Below are positions 1 to 5,586 of a stretch of DNA of 12,230 nucleotides, piece after piece. The stretch spans positions 1-12,230 of the forward strand of contig JBOHAD010000066.1 of the NCBI GenBank assembly GCA_050697555.1, read 5' to 3'. Both the position numbers and the translations under genes were made by a program. Within the stretch, counting starts at the first letter, position 1; every line of letters begins with the position of its first letter. The DNA comes from DASQWP01 sp050697555. Lineage in GTDB: Bacteria; Actinomycetota; Thermoleophilia; Gaiellales; Gaiellaceae. The notes beneath the pieces are model-generated. The model saw only the letters and a list, made by a program, of their open reading frames with translations. It did no database searches and was not told the origin of the DNA.

Positions 1-19
1 CGCCCGTCTGCCTGCTGGG

Positions 20-664
20 CTACGTACATCCGCTGCGAGACTTCTCGTTCCCCTCGGATGCGGCGGCACGGATGAGCGCTTTGCATGCCCAGCGCCACAC
101 CTCCCTCGCCTCTCGGGGCTTGACGCCGTAGATGTCGGCGAGCGCGACGTAGGTTTCGATCCCCATGATCATCGCAAGCCCGAGCTCGAGCCGGCGCAGC
201 TCACGCGCCGAGGCCCGGCCGCGCAGGGGCTCGAGGATGGCGCGGACGAGCGGCTTTCGGCCCGGTCGCTCCACGGGCCGCTCGCGTAGCTCCTGGCCGG
301 CGCGGCGGCGCAGCCACTGGTCGAGAGCCAGGCGAAGCACCGCTCGGTCGAAGACCTCATGCCTGACGAGCTCCTGGAAGCCCCGGTCGATCACGTGATC
401 GACGCGCGCGAGGGCATCGCCGTCGAGCTCGTGCGCGAGCTCGGTGGGGAAAGCGGCCTCGACGGCGTCGCGGAGCAACGCCCCCTGCGTCGGGAAGTAG
501 CGGTAGCCGGTCGCGGGGGAGACGTCCGCGGCGGCCGCCGCCTGCTCGACGGTCGGGATCGTCCCCTCGTGCATGAGCCGAACGGCGGCGTCGAGAATGA
601 GTCGGCGGGTCCGCGCCCGTTGGCGCGAGCGTCCTCTCGCTTCTTGATAGTCAGCTCTTACCAC
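20..664 (-). CDS. TetR/AcrR family transcriptional regulator
   Basis: A 214-residue protein of normal TetR length. The N-terminal DNA-binding domain spans about residues 18-66; its recognition helix region contains the typical stretch VSPATGYRYFPTQGALL (TetR consensus: S..t.Y.yF..k..Ll). The C-terminal ligand-binding half is helical and not assignable to a ligand class. The GTG start at 664 is the furthest upstream plausible start; its Shine-Dalgarno is weak. It is divergent from the cupin gene at 713 with only 48 bp between, so it probably controls that promoter and itself by releasing DNA when a small ligand binds. A tandem 19-bp direct repeat overlaps its start codon and the facing promoter. 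The family is clear; the ligand and targets are inferred from position only. Confidence 0.9.
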   Translation of the reverse strand: MVRADYQEARGRSRQRARTRRLILDAAVRLMHEGTIPTVEQAAAAADVSPATGYRYFPTQGALLRDAVEAAFPTELAHELDGDALARVDHVIDRGFQELVRHEVFDRAVLRLALDQWLRRRAGQELRERPVERPGRKPLVRAILEPLRGRASARELRRLELGLAMIMGIETYVALADIYGVKPREAREVWRWACKALIRAAASEGNEKSRSGCT

Positions 665-683
665 GATAGTCTGCTCTCATCGT
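646..683. promoter_or_regulatory. Tandem 19-bp direct repeat over the tetR/cupin promoter (candidate operator)
   Basis: GATAGTCAGCTCTTACCAC (646-664) is followed directly by GATAGTCTGCTCTCATCGT (665-683); 14 of 19 positions are identical. A possible promoter for the cupin lies across it: TTGATA at 644-649, a 17-bp spacer, and TAGTCT at 667-672. The first copy overlaps the end of the -35 box and the spacer; the second covers the -10 and likely start site. TetR operators are usually inverted repeats, so a direct repeat is unusual; it may reflect two half-site pairs or duplication of one site. The operator role is inferred. Confidence 0.4.
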
Positions 684-712
684 AGACGTCTGAGCGGACC
701 TGGAGGGAGAAC

Positions 713-1196
713 GTGACCGACGAGATCCTCTTCCGCGGCAGCGGCGGGGGCAGGGCCCTCGAGGTGGGGGGCGACCTGCTCCTCTTCAAAGCAAGCAGGG
801 ACGAGGGCTTCGACTCGCTCTTCATCGAGCTCACGTCGCCGCTCGGCGGGGGACCGCCGCCGCACACCGACCCATCAGAGGAGTTGTTCCACGTGCTCGA
901 AGGCGAGTTCGAATTCGTCTCGCCGGGACCGGAAGGCCTAACCACGCGACGGCTGCAGGTGGGCGACAGCGTCTGCGTGCCTCGTGGGGCGCCCCATACC
1001 TATCGCAACGTTGGCGACAGTACAGGCCGCCTGCTCGTCTTCTTCCCACAGAACGAGCGCATACAGGGGTTCTTCGAGGAGCTCGGTCGCCGATCCGTCG
1101 AGCTGGACCTCCTCCGGCCCGCCGCCGCTCGAGCGTGTGATGGCAGCGACTCAGCGGTGGGGAGTTGCCTTCGCCGGTCCGCCGCCCGGGCAGTAG
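713..1196 (+). CDS. Cupin-domain protein, frameshifted near the C-terminus
   Basis: GTG start at 713, preceded by a strong site GGAGGGAGA (702-710). The single-domain cupin fold shows motif 1 as PHTDPSEELFHVLEG (H51, D53, E57) and motif 2 as GDSVCVPRGAPHTYRN (H95). Canonical motif 1 has HxH; here the second His is Asp, so metal binding may be altered or lost. After about residue 135 the starting frame runs on as low-complexity sequence antisense to the next tetR. The +1 frame instead gives PPPLERVMAATQRWGVAFAG and a stop at 1194-1196, a normal ending for this cupin type. Removing one C from the CCC run at 1118-1120 joins the two into a 160-residue protein, close to the 166-residue cupin at 1945. 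It is either a recent frameshift mutation or a sequencing/assembly error. The substrate is unknown. It is divergent from a tetR gene that probably regulates it. Confidence 0.8.
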
Positions 1197-1221
1197 CCTG
1201 GGAGACCTTCGCGCTTGTTCC

Positions 1222-1851
1222 TCAACCCGCGGCGGCAAGCTCCGCCCGCCGCGCGCGCCGAGGGGGCGCAAGCCCGAGTGCTGAGCCATCGAGCAGCGCC
1301 CAGAGCACCGTTGCGATCTCGTCGCCGCTCATCGTCCTGTCGAGGAGCGCGGCGAAGAAGGTGCGCCGGAACTGCCGCGCGAGGAGCGGGATGTCCCGCT
1401 CTCGCGCAGTGGGGACGATCTGGCCGAGAAGGAGGACGAAGCTATCCAAGCCCGCGTTGATCCCGGCGTCGAGACTCTCCCAGAAGGTCTCGGCGCCAAG
1501 CTCGAGCGCGGCGTGTAGGGCCGGGCGAACGAAGGAGATCTGGGCGACGGAGTGCTCGACGAAGGCGGCGAGGTACGCGTCCGGGTCCGACTCGGCGAGC
1601 ATCTCGGCCCTGGCGTTGAAGTCGGCGCAGATGCGCGCAAACGCTTCCGGCTCGAACGCGTGGAGAACCAGCGCGCGCTTGGTCGGGAAATAGTGGTGCA
1701 GACCCCCGAGGCTGAGGCAGGCGGCGCGAGCCGCCTGTCGGATCGTCAGGCGCCGCGGGCCGAGCTCGAGGATCAGCGGAGCAACCCGCTCGTAGATCTC
1801 CCGCTGTCGAGCGAGGCGGTCTTCGGGCGGCCTTCCTCTTTTACCGGACAC
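1222..1851 (-). CDS. TetR/AcrR family transcriptional regulator
   Basis: A 209-residue TetR-type repressor. The DNA-binding domain is at about residues 16-66 and includes LTIRQAARAACLSLGGLHHY followed by FPTKRALV, a clear TetR helix-turn-helix signature. The remainder is a helical ligand-binding domain rich in Ala, Leu and Arg. GTG start at 1851; a weak GGA lies upstream. Its 3' end converges with the frameshifted cupin (25 bp between stops) and its 5' end is divergent from the cupin at 1945 across 93 bp, repeating the tetR/cupin arrangement seen immediately upstream. It probably represses the facing cupin and itself; no convincing inverted-repeat operator stands out in 1852-1944. The ligand is unknown. 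Confidence 0.9.
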   Translation of the reverse strand: MSGKRGRPPEDRLARQREIYERVAPLILELGPRRLTIRQAARAACLSLGGLHHYFPTKRALVLHAFEPEAFARICADFNARAEMLAESDPDAYLAAFVEHSVAQISFVRPALHAALELGAETFWESLDAGINAGLDSFVLLLGQIVPTARERDIPLLARQFRRTFFAALLDRTMSGDEIATVLWALLDGSALGLAPPRRARRAELAAAG

Positions 1852-1944
1852 AGCCGTCGATCCACTCGATCAATTCATGCGGATCTTCCCATTCGGTGCC
1901 GAGGACCGCAACATGAGCACACCCGAACAAGGAGGGCGACGTTA

Positions 1945-2445
1945 ATGGAAGTCGATCCAGACCAGAGACTGGTTGCCCCTGAGCACGGGTCGACCGCTTC
2001 GTTCGTCGGCTTCGAAGCGATCTTCAAGATTCGCAGCGAGCAAACGTCGGGAGCCTTCTCGGTCGTCGAGTTCGTCGTCCCTCCGGCCGGCTACGCGCCG
2101 CCGCATTACCACGAGCACACCGAAGAGGTCTCGTATGTTCTCGAAGGGGAGCTGGGTGTCTGGCTCGACGAGGAGGAGTTCTTCGCGCGGCCGGGGTCGT
2201 TCGTCGTCCGCCCGAAGCACCTGCCGCATGCCTTCTGGAACGAGAGTGCGATGCCGGTGCGGTTCCTCGACATGTATGCGCCGGCGGGATTCGAGCGCTG
2301 GTTCGAGGTACTCGAGCGCCTGTTCGCGGAAGGCCCTCCCGCGCCGGTCGAGCTCGACGAGGCCGGCCGTAAACACGATGTGATCCTGCTGCCCGACCGG
2401 GCGCCCGAGATCGCCGAGCGGCATGGCCTCGCCTGGCCGCCCTAG
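1945..2445 (+). CDS. Cupin-domain protein
   Basis: The start is placed at ATG 1945 because AAGGAGGG (1929-1936) sits 8 bp before it; the same frame is open further upstream, but only as antisense of tetR. The product is 166 residues with one cupin barrel: motif 1 PPHYHEHTEEVSYVLEGE (H54, H56, E60/E61) and motif 2 PGSFVVRPKHLPHAFWN (H95). All canonical metal ligands are present, unlike the neighbouring cupin at 713. The C-terminal 50 residues (FERWFEVLERLF onwards) match the tail that follows the barrel in small quercetinase-like cupins, ending in a conserved-looking pattern of IAERHGLAWP type. This suggests a cytosolic metal-dependent dioxygenase, isomerase or small-molecule-binding protein; the reaction cannot be assigned. 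It is divergent from a TetR gene that probably controls it. Confidence 0.9.
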   Translation: MEVDPDQRLVAPEHGSTASFVGFEAIFKIRSEQTSGAFSVVEFVVPPAGYAPPHYHEHTEEVSYVLEGELGVWLDEEEFFARPGSFVVRPKHLPHAFWNESAMPVRFLDMYAPAGFERWFEVLERLFAEGPPAPVELDEAGRKHDVILLPDRAPEIAERHGLAWPP

Positions 2446-2507
2446 CCTGCCCAAACCTCGACACCTAGTGCGAGCGTTGCGCGCGCCTCGCCGGCCGCGT
2501 CGAAAGA

Positions 2508-2530
2508 CCGCCGGTCATCCCGGCCGGCGG
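2508..2530 (+). terminator. Possible hairpin terminator after the cupin gene
   Basis: CCGCCGG (2508-2514) pairs with CCGGCGG (2524-2530) across a 9-nt loop, 62 bp after the cupin stop. There is no following T-run, so it is at best an actinobacterial-style T-less terminator. In sequence this rich in GC, such stems also arise by chance. Confidence 0.3.
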
Positions 2531-2650
2531 CACTCCTACCGGGAATCACCGGCTACGGCCGCCATTCTGCGGGGATTCCCGTGCGGGATGTGCGCGGGAT
2601 GAAATGAGGCCGGCGGTCGTTTCCGCCTCGACAGGCAACAAACCATGCCT

Positions 2651-2768
2651 ATTTGCAGGTAGTTTACGGGAGCGACGGGACTCGAACCCGCGACCTCCGG
2701 CGTGACAGGCCGAGTCGGGCACGACGACGCCCGCCGACGAGCCACTCAAAACGACCTCATTTGCAGGT
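2651..2768. repeat. Direct repeat ATTTGCAGGT bracketing the tRNA remnant
   Basis: ATTTGCAGGT occurs at 2651-2660 and 2759-2768, 108 bp apart, one copy on each side of the tRNA remnant. Similarity extends slightly beyond: CCT upstream (one indel) and TTT two bases downstream of both copies. It could be an integrase arm-site or a small duplication from excision; the role is not established. Confidence 0.45.
2667..2713 (-). tRNA. tRNA-Asp(GTC) 3'-half remnant (likely attachment-site scar)
   Basis: Read on the minus strand this is the second half of a tRNA. It has an anticodon stem TCGGC/GCCGG closing loop CTGTCAC (anticodon GTC, Asp), a 5-nt variable region AGGTC, a T-arm GCGGG-TTCGAGT-CCCGT, a 7-nt acceptor strand CGCTCCC and discriminator G. 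The matching 5' acceptor strand GGGAGCG is not found upstream. The D-region there (GGGC GTCGTCGT GCCC) lacks normal spacing and the loop GG, so it is not a functional gene. Elements that integrate into tRNA genes duplicate exactly this 3' half at the distal end of the insert. That reading is an inference, since neither an integrase nor the intact tRNA is in the window. Confidence 0.6.
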
Positions 2769-2937
2769 GCTTTCTGGCTCAGAGTCGCGCCCTCTCCGCA
2801 TGGTTGAGCCATTCGTCGAGTCGACGTTTGGGCCACGAGTGGGCCACGAAATCTTGTCTTCGTGGACAACGCCACGCGAGGCACGAGGGAGATCCGCGGT
2901 GCTCCATAGCCACGATCCGTCGGGCTGCCTGACTTCG

Positions 2938-3630
2938 CTATTGGCGCGTGATCGAGTCGTAAAGGCGTGCGCCCGCCTCGTGTGAGGCCTGGGCACGTTC
3001 CCGCTTGTCGCCGAGCCCGACGGCAAGGTTCACACCCATTGGCTGCAGCACCTGCGCAACCGGGTCGTCGAACTCGACGAAGTGCTCGGCCAACTCGAGG
3101 GTGATGCAGCCGTGCACGAAACTCCACAGCTGAGCGGCTAGAGCCTCGGGTTCCTGTTGTCGGACTCTTCCGGAGCTCACGAGCCGTACGCACGCTTCAG
3201 CGAGGTGAACGTAGGCGCCGCGGAAGGCCGGCGAGCGTCCACTGAGACGAACGTCTGAATCCGACAGCGGTCGGTAGGTCGCGCGACGGGTGGACAGGCC
3301 GAACATCAGGTCGTACAGGTGGGGGTTCTCGCGGGCGATCCGTCGAGTCGTCAACGCCATGGCAAAGAGATCCGCCAGTGGATCCTCCGTTACCGGCACC
3401 TGGGAGAACGCCTTGTCGAGCTCCTTGAATCCGTGGTCGACAACGGCGCGGATGAGCTCGGCTATCCCACCGAAATGGTGGTAGACCGCCATCGTCGAGA
3501 GTCCGCTTGCGGACGCGACCGTACGCGCCTTGATGGCGGACGGTCCCTGCTCGGCCAGCAGCCTGATCGTGGCTTGAACGACCCGCTCCGGCACACCATC
3601 GCGTGTCGGATCCCCTGCCATCGCTTCCAT
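2938..3630 (-). CDS. TetR/AcrR family regulator with WHG-type C-terminal domain
   Basis: The start is placed at ATG 3630 because AGGAGGAAACA precedes it directly; the frame stays open far upstream only as antisense of the hydrolase. The product is 230 residues. The DNA-binding domain is at about residues 13-60, with KARTVASASGLSTMAVYHHF as helix-turn-helix. A segment near residues 95-115 (RRIARENPHLYDLMFGLS) is characteristic of the TetR_C_33/WHG ligand-binding domain. It is divergent from the alpha/beta hydrolase operon; two inverted repeats in the intergenic region are its probable operators. The likely role is a repressor relieved by the substrate of the hydrolase/EthD pathway. The effector is unknown. 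Confidence 0.92.
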   Translation of the reverse strand: MEAMAGDPTRDGVPERVVQATIRLLAEQGPSAIKARTVASASGLSTMAVYHHFGGIAELIRAVVDHGFKELDKAFSQVPVTEDPLADLFAMALTTRRIARENPHLYDLMFGLSTRRATYRPLSDSDVRLSGRSPAFRGAYVHLAEACVRLVSSGRVRQQEPEALAAQLWSFVHGCITLELAEHFVEFDDPVAQVLQPMGVNLAVGLGDKRERAQASHEAGARLYDSITRQ

Positions 3631-3695
3631 TGTTTCCTCCTGGCTCCACGGCTGACCCCGCGTCCCGGGGGGCCGCAGGCCGTCTGGATTGGCGC

Positions 3696-3725
3696 TTGAC
3701 ACACTCTCCATAACATGGTTATAGT
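3696..3725 (+). promoter_or_regulatory. Sigma-70-type promoter of the hydrolase operon
   Basis: A perfect TTGACA (3696-3701) is followed, after a 17- or 18-bp spacer, by TTATAG or TATAGT (3719-3725). Transcription would start near 3732, giving a leader of about 34 nt before the ATG at 3766. It is close to consensus and stands out in this GC-rich sequence. The overlapping inverted repeats indicate that it is repressed. Confidence 0.7.
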
Positions 3726-3744
3726 AGCAGCGTAACTTCGTTAT
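3710..3744. promoter_or_regulatory. Two TetR-type inverted-repeat operators
   Basis: Site 1 is ATAAC-ATG-GTTAT (3710-3722), a perfect 5-bp inverted repeat across 3 bp that overlaps the -10 box. Site 2 is GTAAC-TTC-GTTAT (3732-3744), the same repeat with one mismatch, lying over the predicted start site. Centres are 22 bp apart, about two helical turns, which suits two repressor dimers on one face. The shared consensus is (A/G)TAAC-N3-GTTAT. The divergent TetR (2938-3630) is the obvious binder (inference). Confidence 0.65.
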
Positions 3745-3765
3745 ACCACACGGAAGGAGAGCTCG

Positions 3766-4635
3766 ATGATGAGCACCAACGACACCCTGAACGAAGGTGT
3801 CATCACCTCGTACGCGCAAGCCCCAGCGCGTACCGTCACCGCCGGCGGCGTCACCTACGCGTACCGTGAACTCGGCCCGAAGGGCGGCATCCCGGTGATC
3901 TTCTTCGTCCACTTGGCCGCGACGCTGGACAACTGGGACCCGCGCATCATCGACCCTATCGCGAAGAACCACCACGTCATCGCCTTTGACAACCGCGGCG
4001 TCGGCGTCTCCACCGGCCAGGTGCCCGACACTGTCGAGGCCATGGCCGACGACGCCTACACCTTCATCAAGGCCCTCGGGTTCAGCAAGATCGACATCTT
4101 CTCCTTCTCCCTCGGCGGCTTCGTCGCCCAGGCACTCGTCGTGAAGCACCCCGACCTTGTCCGCAAGCTTGTCCTCACCGGCACCGGCCCGAAGGGCGGT
4201 AAGGACATCGATAAGGTCGCCGGCACCACCTACTTCGACATGCTGCGGGCGACCCTGACCCGGTCGGATCCGAAGGAGTTCCTGTTCTTCAACCGCAACG
4301 CCACCGGCAAGCCCGCCGCTCGCGCGTTCGTCAACCGGCTCAAGGAGCGCACCGGCGACCGTGACGCCCCGATGAAGGTGAAGGCGTTCCAGACGCAGTT
4401 GAAGGCGATCAAGAAGTGGGGACGCAGCACGCCTGACGATCTGTCGAAGATCACCCAGCCCACCCTCGTCGCCAACGGCGACAACGACCGGATGGTGCCC
4501 TCGACTCTCTCCGAGGACCTGCACCGGCGCATCGAGGGCTCCGAGCTGATCATCTACCCCGACTCCGGGCACGGCGGCATCTTCCAGTTCCACGACAAGT
4601 TCGCCCCCGTCGCCGTCGAGTTCCTCGGCCGCTGA
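3766..4635 (+). CDS. Alpha/beta hydrolase
   Basis: A 289-residue, single-domain cytosolic alpha/beta hydrolase with no signal peptide. ATG 3766 follows AAGGAG (3754-3759); a second in-frame ATG at 3769 is also possible. The nucleophile elbow is SFSLGG: Ser115, with Ser113 in place of the first Gly of GxSxG. The acid is Asp241 in NGDNDRMVP and the catalytic His is His269 in SGHGG, so the triad is complete. The oxyanion region FFVHLAATLDNWDP and the segment AFDNRGVGVSTG are typical of a subfamily of haloperoxidase/esterase-like hydrolases. The substrate is unknown. It is first in an operon with an EthD-like gene 34 bp downstream, under a TetR-controlled promoter. It has 19 lysines in 289 residues (6.6%) and strong preference for ACC threonine codons, unlike the surrounding genes, which suggests foreign origin. 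Confidence 0.93.
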   Translation: MMSTNDTLNEGVITSYAQAPARTVTAGGVTYAYRELGPKGGIPVIFFVHLAATLDNWDPRIIDPIAKNHHVIAFDNRGVGVSTGQVPDTVEAMADDAYTFIKALGFSKIDIFSFSLGGFVAQALVVKHPDLVRKLVLTGTGPKGGKDIDKVAGTTYFDMLRATLTRSDPKEFLFFNRNATGKPAARAFVNRLKERTGDRDAPMKVKAFQTQLKAIKKWGRSTPDDLSKITQPTLVANGDNDRMVPSTLSEDLHRRIEGSELIIYPDSGHGGIFQFHDKFAPVAVEFLGR

Positions 4636-4669
4636 CCACCGCGACTGCACCAAGGAAGGCGGGAGTGAA

Positions 4670-5476
4670 ATGAGCAAGTCACCATCCAAAGCGCAGGTGA
4701 ACGTAAGGAAGCACTTCTCCTCCTCCATCCTGCTGTGGGTGCGCACCGACCAGCCCCGTCAGACGGGGATGGACTACTGGAAGGGACCGCACTCGAAGAT
4801 CATCTCGGCCACGCCGGCTCTGAAGGAGTACCGGCAGATCCACCTCGCCGAGGTGAACTCGGGGCTGTGGCCGGCGAGCCCCGGCGTCGAGACCGACATC
4901 CCCGTCGAACGCAAGATCGACGGCGTCGCGGAGGTCACCTTCCAGTCGCTCCTGTCCCCGCTGCTGGGCCGCAAGCAGACCCAGCTCGCGTTCAAGGACG
5001 AAATCAACGTCTTCCGGCGCACCCTGCTCTACGCCGGTCTGCCGAACTCGACCCGCTGGTACGAGGTGACAGAGCCCGGCGAGAAGGCGGGCGCCCGAGC
5101 CCTGATCTACCTCAGGCGGAAGGATGGCGTCGGTGCCGGCGACTTCCGGAAGCTCATCAACAAGGAGCTCATGCCCGCCCTCGCAGGCACCGGCGTGCTG
5201 AGGGAACTGCGAACCCAGACCTTCCTGCCCTGGAACGAGAAGCTCTGGGACACCCCGAACGTTGCGCACGACAACCCGGCCGACCAGCGGTTCCACGCAT
5301 CGCTGATCTTGGGCTTCACGGACGCGCAGGAGCGGGCGGGCTTCTTCCACGGCCGTGAGATCGAGAGCCTGTCGAACGCGCTGGCTCCGCTCACTTCGGC
5401 CATCCACGCCTACGACGTGTCCGCGGCGCTGACTTACATCAAGGACGGCACGATCCTCCCGCACTATCAGCAGTAG
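4670..5476 (+). CDS. EthD-like dimeric alpha+beta barrel protein, two tandem domains
   Basis: A 268-residue protein. ATG 4670 has AAGGAAGG (4652-4659) and GGGAG (4661-4665) upstream. The first half (about residues 17-120) contains MDYWKGPHSKIISATPALKE (residues 34-53), matching the EthD family signature YWrgpH...a..P.l..Y. The second half (about 135-245) repeats the pattern in a divergent form (ARALIYLRRKDG...F.k.i.kelmPAL...), so the protein looks like a fused dimer. EthD-like proteins are small ferredoxin-fold barrels found beside catabolic or polyketide genes; most have no defined reaction. Co-transcription with the hydrolase suggests that both act on the same compound. There are 15 lysines in 268 residues (5.6%), sharing the hydrolase's atypical composition. 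Family confidence is moderate to good; function is unknown. Confidence 0.8.
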   Translation: MSKSPSKAQVNVRKHFSSSILLWVRTDQPRQTGMDYWKGPHSKIISATPALKEYRQIHLAEVNSGLWPASPGVETDIPVERKIDGVAEVTFQSLLSPLLGRKQTQLAFKDEINVFRRTLLYAGLPNSTRWYEVTEPGEKAGARALIYLRRKDGVGAGDFRKLINKELMPALAGTGVLRELRTQTFLPWNEKLWDTPNVAHDNPADQRFHASLILGFTDAQERAGFFHGREIESLSNALAPLTSAIHAYDVSAALTYIKDGTILPHYQQ

Positions 5477-5502
5477 TCACGCAAGAGGAGAGCGTGGCCA
5501 AG

Positions 5503-5545
5503 GAGCGCCTCGCCGGCCGCCTGAATGCCGGCCGGGGCGGCGCTC
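5503..5545 (+). other. Intercistronic GC-rich stem-loop
   Basis: GAGCGCC (5503-5509) pairs with GGCGCTC (5539-5545). After a short interruption, CCGGCCG (5513-5519) pairs with CGGCCGG (5529-5535) around a 9-nt loop. The hairpin lies between the EthD stop and the next ribosome-binding site. With no T-run it could be a T-less terminator, an mRNA-stabilising element or a barrier reducing expression of the downstream gene. Confidence 0.5.
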
Positions 5546-5586
5546 CCTCCCGGCGGCGGGCTGCCGCAGGATCTAAAGGAGGAGCC

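Larger units (their letters stand above)
2446..2937. other. Gene-free stretch with a tRNA remnant and repeats
   Basis: No reading frame here looks like a real protein. The open frames on both strands that cross 2667-2713 translate tRNA sequence. The stretch contains a possible hairpin terminator (2508-2530), a 3'-half tRNA-Asp (2667-2713, minus strand) and a 10-bp direct repeat (2651-2660 and 2759-2768). The part between 2770 and 2937 may be decayed coding sequence, but I cannot identify it. Confidence 0.6.

Noticed and set aside
713..1693. 326-codon frame continuing past the cupin domain
   Set aside because: Beyond about residue 135 it is low-complexity Ser/Arg/Ala sequence antisense to a clear tetR gene; the +1 frame gives the expected cupin ending.
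1852..1944. Operator in the second tetR/cupin intergenic region (TCGATC repeats, TCGGTGCCGA)
   Set aside because: The repeats are short and inconsistent in spacing, with no clear promoter around them.
2667..2760. A complete tRNA-Asp gene
   Set aside because: The 5' acceptor strand GGGAGCG is absent, and the D-region has wrong spacing and lacks the conserved loop GG.
2770..2937. Decayed integrase C-terminus on the minus strand
   Set aside because: Some short peptide stretches looked suggestive, but no catalytic motif or continuous frame supports it.
2536..3193. Open frames on both strands across the tRNA remnant, including peptides such as SDGTRTRDLRRDRP and VTPEVAGSSPVAPV
   Set aside because: These are well-known false proteins produced by translating tRNA 3' halves; they contain no domain and depend on the tRNA sequence.
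2938..4746. 602-codon minus-strand frame spanning tetR and beyond
   Set aside because: Only the first 230 codons from ATG 3630 are TetR; the rest is antisense of the hydrolase gene and its RBS is absent.
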